A stretch of 7,184 nt of DNA from NCBI GenBank assembly GCA_035644895.1, contig DASQNQ010000416.1:1-7184 (forward strand). The letters run 5' to 3'. Each line of letters begins with the position of its first letter. Position 1 is the stretch's first letter. Shown piece by piece: positions 1-6,649 of this stretch. The DNA comes from Falsiroseomonas sp035644895. Its GTDB lineage: Bacteria; Pseudomonadota; Alphaproteobacteria; Acetobacterales; Acetobacteraceae. Made by a program: the position numbers and the translations under genes. The notes below the pieces were generated by a model. That model saw nothing but the letters and a program-made list of their open reading frames with translations, ran no database searches and was not told the origin of the DNA.

Positions 1-215
1 CGACGCTGCTGCCGCGCAACCTGGCCATCCAGGTCTACCGCGCCATCCTGGAGAGCGCGGCCGGCGAGCAGGGCGCCCGCATGACGGCGATGGACAACGC
101 GACCCGCAACGCCGGCGAGATGATCAAGAAGCTCACGCTCAACTACAACCGCACGCGACAGGCCAACATCACCAAGGAGCTGATCGAGATCATCTCCGGT
201 GCCGAGGCGGTCTGA
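1..215 (+). CDS. atpG: ATP synthase F1 gamma subunit, C-terminal end (5' partial)
   Basis: The open frame begins at base 3 and runs 70 codons to a TGA at 213-215; the start lies outside the window. The gamma subunit is the central rotating stalk of F1, coupling proton flow through the membrane ring to ATP synthesis in the alpha3beta3 head. The visible part is the conserved C-terminal helix that sits inside the head. It contains an ESAAGEQGARMTAMDNAT stretch followed by NAGEMI and LNYNRTRQANITKELIEIISGAEA, the family signature and ending. It lies 13 nt upstream of atpD, in the usual atpAGDC order, so the genes are clearly co-transcribed. Nothing is odd about it apart from the window edge. Confidence 0.96.
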   Translation, partial: TLLPRNLAIQVYRAILESAAGEQGARMTAMDNATRNAGEMIKKLTLNYNRTRQANITKELIEIISGAEAV

Positions 216-219
216 GGGA
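215..219 (+). promoter_or_regulatory. Shine-Dalgarno of atpD
   Basis: AGGGA overlaps the last base of the atpG stop codon and lies 9 nt before the ATG at 229. It supports that ATG over the upstream GTG at 199. The overlap with the stop suggests translational coupling of atpG and atpD, which is an inference. Confidence 0.65.
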
Positions 220-228
220 CATAGAGCC

Positions 229-1656
<1,428 letters not shown>

Positions 1657-1678
1657 CGGCACCTTCGATCGAGTCTTT

Positions 1679-1784
1679 GTTGATGCCCTCAGACGCCGGG
1701 CGGCCGCATCCGCGGCCCTGGCTTCGCGGCACCGGCCGCGGGGCCCGCCCGGGGCCTCGGCCCGCACTCTCCGGTGCGGGCCGC
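1679..1784 (+). repeat. Four-hairpin intergenic element, copy A (atpD-atpC spacer)
   Basis: A leader of about 24 nt (1679-1702, core ATGCCCTCAG then CGCCGGGCG) is followed by four tandem hairpins. H1: stem 1702-1707 with 1712-1717, loop ATCC. H2: stem CGCGGC/GCCGCG, 1725-1730 with 1735-1740, loop ACCG. H3: 1741-1746 with 1751-1756, five of six pairs, loop GCCC. H4: a perfect 10-bp stem CGGCCCGCAC/GTGCGGGCCG, 1758-1767 with 1774-1783, loop of 6. The same arrangement recurs after ribA (6088-6184), where stem bases differ in a paired way. It lies within an operon, so complete termination here is unlikely. It may damp read-through into atpC or protect the upstream mRNA end, as REP/BIME elements do; this role is an inference. 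No U-tract follows H4. I do not recognise a named family. Confidence 0.8.
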
Positions 1785-1814
1785 AAGTCACTCTCCGCCT
1801 AGACAGGATCGGCC

Positions 1815-2228
1815 ATGGCCACCTTCCAGCTCGAACTCGTCTCCCCGGAGAAGCTCATCCTCTCCCGCCCCGTCGAGATGGCCGTGATCCCGGCCGCCGA
1901 GGGCGAGATGGGTGTGCTGCCCGGACACGCCCCGATGATCGTGGCACTGCGCGGCGGGGTCATCACCGTGCGCGAGGGCGGGCAGACCACCGACCGCCTC
2001 TTCATCGGCGGCGGCTTCGCCGAGATCACGCCGGAGCGCTGCACGGTGCTCGCCGACGAGGCGACCCCGGTGGCCGATCTCTCCCGGGACAAGGCCGAGG
2101 CCCGGGTGCGCGAGGCGGAGGCCGCCTACGCCGCCGCCGCCGCGACCGAGACGCCGGAGCGCCGCGAGGAGGCGATGGACCGGCTTCTCTCCGCCCGCGC
2201 CATGGCGGCCGCTGTCCAGGCGGGCTGA
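1815..2228 (+). CDS. atpC: ATP synthase F1 epsilon subunit
   Basis: 137 residues, normal for the family. Epsilon binds gamma at the base of the central stalk, links F1 to the c-ring and can inhibit ATP hydrolysis. The N-terminal beta-sandwich (about 1-87) opens with FQLELVSPEKLILS and carries the hallmark GEMGVLPGHAPM at 30-41. It is followed by the glycine-rich strand FIGGGFAEI (63-71). The C-terminal part (about 88-137) is an alanine-rich helical hairpin, the usual regulatory two-helix domain. The ATG at 1815 has AGGA (1805-1808) 6 nt upstream. It is the last gene of the atp operon, followed by a small hairpin and then a strong intrinsic terminator. The unusual point is the 158-nt, hairpin-filled gap from atpD; gaps in this part of the operon are commonly much shorter. 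Confidence 0.97.
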   Translation: MATFQLELVSPEKLILSRPVEMAVIPAAEGEMGVLPGHAPMIVALRGGVITVREGGQTTDRLFIGGGFAEITPERCTVLADEATPVADLSRDKAEARVREAEAAYAAAAATETPERREEAMDRLLSARAMAAAVQAG

Positions 2229-2246
2229 ACGTCTGCACGAAATCGC

Positions 2247-2267
2247 CACCGCCCCGTTCCGGCGGTG
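2247..2267 (+). other. Small hairpin after atpC
   Basis: A 7-bp stem CACCGCC/GGCGGTG (2247-2253 with 2261-2267) with a 7-nt loop lies 18 nt past the atpC stop, just ahead of the stronger terminator. It may act as a 3'-end stabiliser or first part of a double terminator. There is no U-tract. Confidence 0.5.
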
Positions 2268-2278
2268 CTTGAAACGGA

Positions 2279-2313
2279 AAACCGCCCGCAAAACATGGGT
2301 TTGCGGGCGGTTT
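2279..2313 (+). terminator. Rho-independent terminator of the atp operon
   Basis: A perfect 14-bp inverted repeat (2279-2292 with 2300-2313) has a 7-nt loop. The arm is AAACCGCCCGCAAA and its complement TTTGCGGGCGGTTT, so the GC stem is flanked by an A-run before and a T-run after. This is a classical intrinsic terminator shape, although the terminal T-run is only three long. The AT ends make it partly functional in either direction. It lies 50 nt after the atpC stop and only 18 nt before the Shine-Dalgarno of the next gene. Confidence 0.85.
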
Positions 2314-2331
2314 GCCGTTAAATGAAGGCCG

Positions 2332-2340
2332 GGAGGAGGT
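2332..2340 (+). promoter_or_regulatory. Strong Shine-Dalgarno of the di-iron protein gene
   Basis: GGAGGAGGT ends 4 nt before the ATG at 2345; its first GGAGG lies 8 nt away. It fixes that ATG as the start. The alternative TTG at 2312 falls inside the terminator stem and would place this ribosome site inside the coding region. Confidence 0.75.
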
Positions 2341-2344
2341 GGCG

Positions 2345-3208
2345 ATGAAGCACTGGCGTCTCGAGCAGGTGTCCTGGCATCTTTTCGACTCCTCGAAGGT
2401 CGACCTCTCCATCGTGCCCTTGGTCAAGGCGGCCGCGATGGTCGAGCGGAACGGCGACGACTACGCCCTCTACCTCAACGGCGTCTTCCACGACGACCCG
2501 GATTTCCGCCAGGCAGCCGACAACTGGGCGGTCGAGGAGGTTCAGCACGGGGAGGCCCTCGGCCGCTGGGCCAGCCTTGCCGATCCGGGGTGGGACTTCG
2601 AGGCCGCCTTCGCCCGCTACCGCGAGGGTTACAAGATCGACACCAAGGCAGACGCCTCGATCCGCGGTTCCCGGACCGGGGAGCTGATCGCGCGCTGCAT
2701 GGTGGAAACGGGAACCTCCTCCTACTACACCGCCCTGGGCGAGGGCACGCAGGAGCCGGTGCTGAAGGAGGTCTGCCGCCTGATCGCGGCGGACGAGTAC
2801 CGCCACTTCAAGCTCTTCTACGACCACATGCGGCGCTATCTCGGGCGGGAGAACCTCTCCTTCATCCAGCGCCTGCGGGTGGCCGCCGGCCGAATCGGCG
2901 AGAGCGAGGATGACGAACTGGCCTTCGCCTTCCACTGCAGCAACGAGGCGCCGGGAACCCCCTACGACCACGACCGCTGCATCGCGGGCTATATGGGCCG
3001 GGCCATGGGCTACTACCGCCACCACCACATCGAGCGGGGCATGGGCATGATCCTGAAGTCGGTGGGCCTGCCGCCCCGCGGGCGCCTCTCCGACATGGCG
3101 GCCCGCGCCGCCTGGCGCCTGCTGGTCTGGCGGCGCGACAGGTATCGGCAGGCCCTGGAACGTACGGCCGCGGCCGAGGCCCGCGCCAGCCTTCCCGCCG
3201 CAGCCTGA
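2345..3208 (+). CDS. Ferritin-like di-iron protein, acyl-ACP desaturase-related
   Basis: 287 residues, predicted soluble, with no signal peptide. It has the helical di-iron fold of the ferritin/acyl-ACP desaturase group. The first iron motif is WAVEEVQHGEAL (E65, H68) and the second IAADEYRHFKLFYDH (E151, H154). These match in pattern the WTAEENRHGDLL and ADEKRH motifs of plant acyl-ACP desaturases. Probable remaining ligands are E34 (VERNGDDYALYL) and E121 (MVETGTSSYY), giving a full set of four carboxylates and two histidines. Ligand spacing is close to that family. The reaction is not known: desaturation or another oxygen-dependent oxidation is possible. No ferredoxin, reductase or acyl carrier gene lies beside it. 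The C-terminal 40 residues are basic and then alanine-rich. It follows the atp terminator directly, so how it is transcribed is unclear. The family call is firm, the function open. Confidence 0.85.
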   Translation: MKHWRLEQVSWHLFDSSKVDLSIVPLVKAAAMVERNGDDYALYLNGVFHDDPDFRQAADNWAVEEVQHGEALGRWASLADPGWDFEAAFARYREGYKIDTKADASIRGSRTGELIARCMVETGTSSYYTALGEGTQEPVLKEVCRLIAADEYRHFKLFYDHMRRYLGRENLSFIQRLRVAAGRIGESEDDELAFAFHCSNEAPGTPYDHDRCIAGYMGRAMGYYRHHHIERGMGMILKSVGLPPRGRLSDMAARAAWRLLVWRRDRYRQALERTAAAEARASLPAAA

Positions 3209-3287
3209 TGGGCCGGGGGTGGGCTGGCACGGAGCGTCCCGCTTCCCATCTCTCCGGCAAGCCAACGATGCCGGGACCCACCGCCAG

Positions 3288-3896
3288 ATGAGTGAAACCC
3301 TCGCCCGACCGGCCACACTCGACGACCACGCCCTCGACCGGATCTTCCGGCAGGCGCGGACGCACTACGCGTGGACCGACGGGCCCGTGCCGGACAGCAA
3401 GCTCGAGGAGATCTGGAGCCTCATGAAGTGGGGCCCGACCTCCGCCAACTCCTCGCCCGCCCGATTCGTCTTCATCCGCACGGCCGAGGGCAAAGCGCGG
3501 CTGAAGGAGGTGCTGTCCCCCGGCAATGTCGAGAAGACGATGACGGCGCCGGTTGTCGCAATCGTCGCCTACGACACGGCGTTCTACGACCGCCTGCCCT
3601 TCCTTTTCCCGCACGCGGATGCGCGGTCCTGGTTCGCCGGCAACCCGCAGCTCGCGGAGACGACGGCCTTTCGGAACAGCACGCTCCAGGGCGCCTACTT
3701 CATGCTGGCGGCGCGCGCGGTGGGGCTGGATGTCGGACCGATGAGCGGCTTCGACGCTGCGCGGCTGGACCAGATCTTCCTTGCCGGCACGGGCTGGAAG
3801 TCGAACTTCCTGGTCAACCTGGGTTATGGCAGCGGCAAGGGCCAGTTCGACCGCGCACCGCGCCTGTCATTCGACGAGGCCTGCCGCCTGGAGTAG
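3288..3896 (+). CDS. rutE: RutE-like nitroreductase / malonic semialdehyde reductase family
   Basis: 202 residues, close to the ~196 of E. coli RutE. It is an FMN-dependent, NAD(P)H-using oxidoreductase of the nitroreductase fold. In E. coli RutE reduces malonic semialdehyde to 3-hydroxypropionate in pyrimidine breakdown. Family stretches are plain: ARTHYAW at 23-29, LMKWGPTSANSSPARFVFIR at 45-64, LFPHADARSWF at 106-116, ETTAFRNSTLQGAY at 124-137, GLDVGPMSGFD at 146-156 and NLGYG at 177-181. The ATG at 3288 gives the family-typical length; a start at 3219 would add 23 non-conserved residues. The Shine-Dalgarno is weak (GGGA, 3273-3276). No other rut genes are in view, so the substrate may be a different aldehyde, enone or nitro compound. 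It lies 79 nt after the di-iron gene on the same strand and may be co-transcribed with it. Confidence 0.88.
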   Translation: MSETLARPATLDDHALDRIFRQARTHYAWTDGPVPDSKLEEIWSLMKWGPTSANSSPARFVFIRTAEGKARLKEVLSPGNVEKTMTAPVVAIVAYDTAFYDRLPFLFPHADARSWFAGNPQLAETTAFRNSTLQGAYFMLAARAVGLDVGPMSGFDAARLDQIFLAGTGWKSNFLVNLGYGSGKGQFDRAPRLSFDEACRLE

Positions 3897-3909
3897 CGCG
3901 GGCCAGCCT

Positions 3910-3934
3910 CCCTCCCCCGCCCGGCGGGGGAGGG
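3910..3934. terminator. GC-rich hairpin between convergent genes (probable bidirectional terminator)
   Basis: A near-perfect inverted repeat CCCTCCCCCGCC / GGCGGGGGAGGG (3910-3921 and 3923-3934) gives about 10 usable base pairs and a 5-nt loop. It lies between the rutE-like stop (3896) and the stop of the response regulator (3945). There is no clear U-tract on either side. The position and strength suggest a shared terminator. C5-G5 hairpins of this kind are common between genes in GC-rich alphaproteobacteria. Confidence 0.6.
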
Positions 3935-3944
3935 TACGCAAGCG

Positions 3945-4664
3945 TCACGCCGCCTGGGCGCGCCCCGCATGGGGGTCGAGGCGGTAGCCGCCGCCCTCGG
4001 TCAGCAGGAGCCGCGCATTGGACGGGTCCGGCTCGATCTTCTGCCGCAGCCGGTAGATGTGCGTCTCCAGCGTGTGGGTCGTGACGGCGCTGTTGTAGCC
4101 CCACACCTCGTTCAGCAGGATCTGCCGCCCGACCGGACGCCCGCCGGCGCGGTAGAGGTACTTCAGGATCGCAGCCTCCTTTTCGGTCAGCCGGATCTTG
4201 CGGTTGCGCTGCGGCTCCAGCAGCAGCTTCGCCGAGGGGCGGAAGCTGTAGGGCCCCACCGTGAACACCGCGTCCTCGGAGTTGTCGAACACCCGAAGCT
4301 GTGCGCGCAGCCGCGCCATCAGCTCGGCAACCCGGAACGGCTTCGGCACGTAGTCGTTCGCGCCCGAATCCAGCCCCTTGACGATGTCGGATTCCTGGTC
4401 CTGCCCGGTGAGCATCAGGATCGGCATCCTGTGGCCCTGGCGGCGGAACTTCATGCACAGTTCCCGCCCATCCCCGTCCGGCAGGCCGATGTCGAGGATG
4501 ATGGCATCGAAGCGCGACTCCTCGCTGCCGAGGCGCATCTCGGCCTCCGCGGCGTTGGCCGCTTCCGTCGGCGCGAACTCCCCGTCATGCGCCAGCTGGT
4601 CCGCCAGCGTCTGACGCAGGGCTTCGTCGTCGTCGACGATCAGAATGGGACGAGGCCCGGCCAT
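3945..4664 (-). CDS. OmpR/PhoB-family response regulator (CenR-like)
   Basis: 239 residues. The receiver domain is about residues 5-125: acidic pocket D11-D13 in IVDDDE, phosphoacceptor D58 in ILDIGLPDGDG, switch threonine T86 in LMLTGQD and invariant K108 in DYVPKPF. The winged-helix DNA-binding domain is about 133-230, with RLTEKEAAILKYLYRAG and the recognition region EVWGYNSAVTTHTLETHIYRLRQKIE. That region closely resembles CenR, the cell-envelope regulator conserved in alphaproteobacteria; the assignment rests on remembered motifs and orthology is not proven. All phosphorylation residues are intact. No histidine kinase is adjacent, which also fits CenR-type regulators. The start has GGGAG (complement of 4670-4674) 5 nt upstream. 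It is divergent from ribA and convergent with the rutE-like gene. A short tail after residue 230 (PHAGRAQAA) is not conserved. Confidence 0.93.
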   Translation of the reverse strand: MAGPRPILIVDDDEALRQTLADQLAHDGEFAPTEAANAAEAEMRLGSEESRFDAIILDIGLPDGDGRELCMKFRRQGHRMPILMLTGQDQESDIVKGLDSGANDYVPKPFRVAELMARLRAQLRVFDNSEDAVFTVGPYSFRPSAKLLLEPQRNRKIRLTEKEAAILKYLYRAGGRPVGRQILLNEVWGYNSAVTTHTLETHIYRLRQKIEPDPSNARLLLTEGGGYRLDPHAGRAQAA

Positions 4665-4914
4665 GGTCGCTCCCGGTTGTTGCGTGTGTGGTGCTCAACT
4701 CGCCGTGGCCGACATAGTTCCATGCCACAGCTTTCGCTTCCAGATTGATCTTGCCATCCCGTTTGCTTGAGGAGCAAGCATTGGGTGCCCGGTTCCCGAT
4801 CACTGTCGCTTGACATGGGGAACAGTTATCAACCCGTGAGGGACGTGACGAACGCCCTCGCCACGCCATATTCCCGGCTGGTTATCACCGCGGAACACGG
4901 ATCGTCCCCCTCGA
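4665..4914. promoter_or_regulatory. Divergent intergenic region, response regulator / ribA
   Basis: These 250 nt must hold promoters for both divergent genes. The base composition is less GC-rich than in the flanking genes. A 6-bp inverted repeat TGCTTG/CAAGCA (4764-4769 and 4775-4780) lies near the middle. GTTATCA occurs twice in the same direction (4825-4831 and 4881-4887). A TTGACA at 4810-4815 has no good -10 at 16-18 nt. I see no FMN riboswitch conserved bases upstream of ribA and no CtrA-type TTAA-N7-TTAA site. No convincing small gene was found. Confidence 0.5.
4845..4872 (+). promoter_or_regulatory. Possible sigma70-type promoter for ribA
   Basis: GTGACG (4845-4850) and CATATT (4867-4872) are 16 nt apart, a moderate match to TTGACN / TATAAT. 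Transcription would begin near 4879, giving a leader of about 35 nt before the ribA ATG. This is a weak sequence-only prediction. Confidence 0.25.
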
Positions 4915-6087
4915 ATGAACACGACAGCCCTTCCGCTTTCGACACCCGGACCCGACCAGGACGCCCTGGCGCTTCGTGCCGTCCACCGCGCCGCGTCGGA
5001 GCTTCGGCGCGGCACCCCCGTACTTCTACGCGGACCGGAGTGCAAGCTCGTCATCGCAGCCGCCGAGACGGTGGGCGCGGCCGGACTGCGGGAGCTGACC
5101 GCCGCCGCGGCCGGCCCGGCCTGTCTGCTGCTCGCGCCAGTGCGCGCCGCCGCCGTGCTCCAGCGGCCGGTGCCGCAGGCTTCCGGCCCCCAGGCGTCCG
5201 GCCCGGCCGAGGAGGTTGCCGTCGCGCTCCGCCTGCCCCCCGCCCTGCTCGACCCGGCGGCGCTCCGCAGCCTGGCCGACCCGACGGCGGAACGCCTGCT
5301 GTCGGCCGAGCCCGAGCGCGTGGTGGCGCCGGCCCTCGCCCCGGTCGCCATCGCGCTCGCCAAGTTGGCGCGGCTGCTGCCGGCGCTCGTCGTGGCGCCA
5401 GCGCTGGAGGGCTCCGCGGCCCGGCTCGACCTGCATGCCGTTCAGGCGCGGGACGTGACCGGCTATCCGGCCGCGGCCGCGACCTCCCTCAGGCAGGTGG
5501 CGGAGGCCTCCGTCCCGCTGGAGGACGCGCCCTCGGCCCGCATCGTCGCCTTCCGCGCGGCCGATGGCGGCATCGAGCACCTGGCCATCCTGGTCGGGGA
5601 GCCGGAGCGGGCGGCTGCCGAGGGGCGCTCGCCGCTGGTCCGCCTCCATTCCGAGTGCTTCACCGGGGACCTGCTCGGCTCGCTCCGCTGCGACTGCGGG
5701 CCGCAGCTGCGGGGCGCCATCGCACGCATGGCGGCGGACCCCGCGGGCGGCGTGCTGCTCTATCTGGCGCAGGAGGGGCGCGGCATCGGCCTTGTGAACA
5801 AGCTGAGGGCCTATGCGCTGCAGGACCGCGGCCTCGACACGCTCGACGCGAACCGGGCGCTCGGCTACGGCGCCGATGAGCGCTCGTTCTGGGTGGGAGC
5901 CACCATGCTGCTGGCGCTGGGCCTCGGCCGCGTGCGGCTGATGACCAACAACCCGGACAAGGTGGCAGGCCTGGCCGCCTGCGGGGTCGAGGTGGAGGGC
6001 CGCGTGTCCCACCTGTTCGCGCCGAACGGGGTGAACGACGGCTACCTCGCCACCAAGCGCGAGCGCTTCGGGCATCTGCTGGCGTAG
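4915..6087 (+). CDS. ribA: GTP cyclohydrolase II with degenerate RibB-like N-terminal domain
   Basis: 390 residues. The C-terminal half (about 205-390) is GTP cyclohydrolase II, which opens GTP to the diaminopyrimidine that starts riboflavin synthesis. Zinc cysteines C248, C259 and C261 lie in HSECFTGDLLGSLRCDCG. The GTP/catalytic stretch is LAQEGRGIGLVNKLRAYALQDRG (Y300). D321 and R323 in GADER match the E. coli catalytic Asp and Arg, and LMTNNPDKV (342-350) is conserved. The first ~200 residues align in pattern with DHBP synthase: SELRRGTPVLL for the usual ALRAGRPVVV, an AAE motif near 49-51, and RSLADPTAE for IRALADP. However, the acidic DDEDRENEGDL active-site loop is replaced by RGPECKLVIAAAE, so RibB activity is probably lost. 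PQASG is repeated at 87-96, likely a linker. The ATG at 4915 has only a weak GGA upstream. The gene is divergent from the response regulator; its stop is followed at once by the hairpin element. Confidence 0.93.
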   Translation: MNTTALPLSTPGPDQDALALRAVHRAASELRRGTPVLLRGPECKLVIAAAETVGAAGLRELTAAAAGPACLLLAPVRAAAVLQRPVPQASGPQASGPAEEVAVALRLPPALLDPAALRSLADPTAERLLSAEPERVVAPALAPVAIALAKLARLLPALVVAPALEGSAARLDLHAVQARDVTGYPAAAATSLRQVAEASVPLEDAPSARIVAFRAADGGIEHLAILVGEPERAAAEGRSPLVRLHSECFTGDLLGSLRCDCGPQLRGAIARMAADPAGGVLLYLAQEGRGIGLVNKLRAYALQDRGLDTLDANRALGYGADERSFWVGATMLLALGLGRVRLMTNNPDKVAGLAACGVEVEGRVSHLFAPNGVNDGYLATKRERFGHLLA

Positions 6088-6184
6088 GTTCATGCCCTAG
6101 GCGCCGGGCGCCGGCATCCGCCGGCTTGGCTCGCGGCATGAGCCGCGGCGCCCGTTCGGGCGCTCGGCCCGCCAGGGCGGGCCG
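6088..6184 (+). repeat. Four-hairpin intergenic element, copy B (after ribA)
   Basis: This is the same layout as copy A and begins at the base after the ribA stop. The leader is 6088-6111. H1: GCCGGC/GCCGGC, 6110-6115 with 6120-6125, loop ATCC, identical to the loop in copy A. H2: CGCGGC/GCCGCG, 6132-6137 with 6142-6147, loop ATGA. H3: GCGCCC/GGGCGC, 6148-6153 with 6158-6163, loop GTTC. H4: CGGCCCGCC/GGCGGGCCG, 6165-6173 with 6176-6184. Relative to copy A, H1 has two positions and H3 one position where both partners have changed and pairing is kept. It lies between convergent ribA and mgsA, so it could serve as a bidirectional terminator or 3'-end stabiliser (inference). Confidence 0.8.
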
Positions 6185-6189
6185 CCCTT

Positions 6190-6214
6190 GTTCATGCCCT
6201 CAGGCGCCGGGCGC
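6190..6214 (+). repeat. Truncated third copy of the element leader
   Basis: These 25 nt repeat the leader at 6088-6111 exactly except for one inserted C at 6201. That C is also present in copy A. No hairpins follow, because the sequence continues into mgsA coding DNA. Together with the leader at 6088 it brackets copy B with direct repeats. The mgsA stop codon (6200-6202, complement) and its last few codons lie inside it. Confidence 0.75.
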
Positions 6215-6607
6215 TTCCCCTGCGCCCTCCTGCGACAGCCCGCGCGCCAGGTGCTCCGCGCCGGCGGCGTTGAGGGCGAGCGGGATGTCGGCCAGCAGCG
6301 CCATGCGGATCAGCGCCTGGAAGTCGGCCTCGTGCGGGTGGGTGGCGCCCGGGTCCGGCAGGAAGACCATCGCGTCCAGCCGGCCCTCCGCGATCCGCCC
6401 GCCGATCTGCATGTCGCCGCCCTTGGGGCCGGAGAGCAGCGCCTCCACCCGCAGGCGCGGGCAGGCCCGCTCGATCTCGCCGGAGGTGGTGCCGGTGCCG
6501 CAGAGCTCGTGGTCCGCAAGCCACCCCTCCCAGCGCCGCGCCCAGGCGATCAGCGCATCCTTCCTGGCGTCGTGCGCGACGAGCGCGATGCGGAGCCGCC
6601 TGGCCAT
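6200..6607 (-). CDS. mgsA: Methylglyoxal synthase
   Basis: 135 residues, somewhat shorter than E. coli MgsA (about 152). It converts dihydroxyacetone phosphate to methylglyoxal and phosphate, a cytoplasmic bypass of lower glycolysis that relieves sugar-phosphate build-up. Family motifs: ALVAHDARKDALI with H12, D13 and K16; the phosphate-binding GTGTTS at 37-42; LLSGPKGGDMQIGG with S59 and catalytic D65; PDPGATHPHEADFQALIRMA with H92 and D95; and IPLALNAAGAEHL. All catalytic residues expected from E. coli are present. The ATG at 6607 has GGGAGGA (complement of 6612-6618) 4 nt upstream. It follows the phospholipase D-like gene by 42 nt and is probably co-transcribed. The C-terminal EAPGA and the stop come from the repeat leader, so the tail is probably not functional. 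Confidence 0.95.
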   Translation of the reverse strand: MARRLRIALVAHDARKDALIAWARRWEGWLADHELCGTGTTSGEIERACPRLRVEALLSGPKGGDMQIGGRIAEGRLDAMVFLPDPGATHPHEADFQALIRMALLADIPLALNAAGAEHLARGLSQEGAGEAPGA

Positions 6608-6649
6608 GCCGTCCTCCCGGTGTCCGCAGGGGCGAACGCGGCAGCGGGC

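Noticed and set aside
2318..3316. A 332-codon frame antisense to the di-iron gene
   Set aside because: It is a compositional shadow of a well-supported gene; it has no motifs and no sensible ribosome site.
4690..4715. Sigma54-type promoter on the minus strand upstream of the response regulator (TGGCA...ATGT)
   Set aside because: The -24 GG is present, but the required GC at -12 is absent (TG instead).
4810..4838. Promoter at TTGACA upstream of ribA
   Set aside because: The -35 is perfect, but no acceptable -10 lies 16-18 nt downstream (ACCCGT, CCCGTG or CCGTGA).
4825..4889. DnaA boxes at the two TTATCA sites
   Set aside because: TTATCAACC and TTATCACCG depart from TTATCCACA at several positions, and no origin-like AT-rich region or dnaA/dnaN is nearby.
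4665..4914. FMN riboswitch ahead of ribA
   Set aside because: The conserved RFN-element bases and multi-stem junction are not visible; only short weak stems are present.
4767..5879. A 370-codon plus-strand frame overlapping ribA in another phase
   Set aside because: It is Arg/Gly/Ala/Pro-rich with no domain. The ribA frame carries all the cyclohydrolase II motifs.
5026..6093. A 355-codon frame antisense to ribA
   Set aside because: It is a low-complexity shadow of ribA with no recognisable motif.
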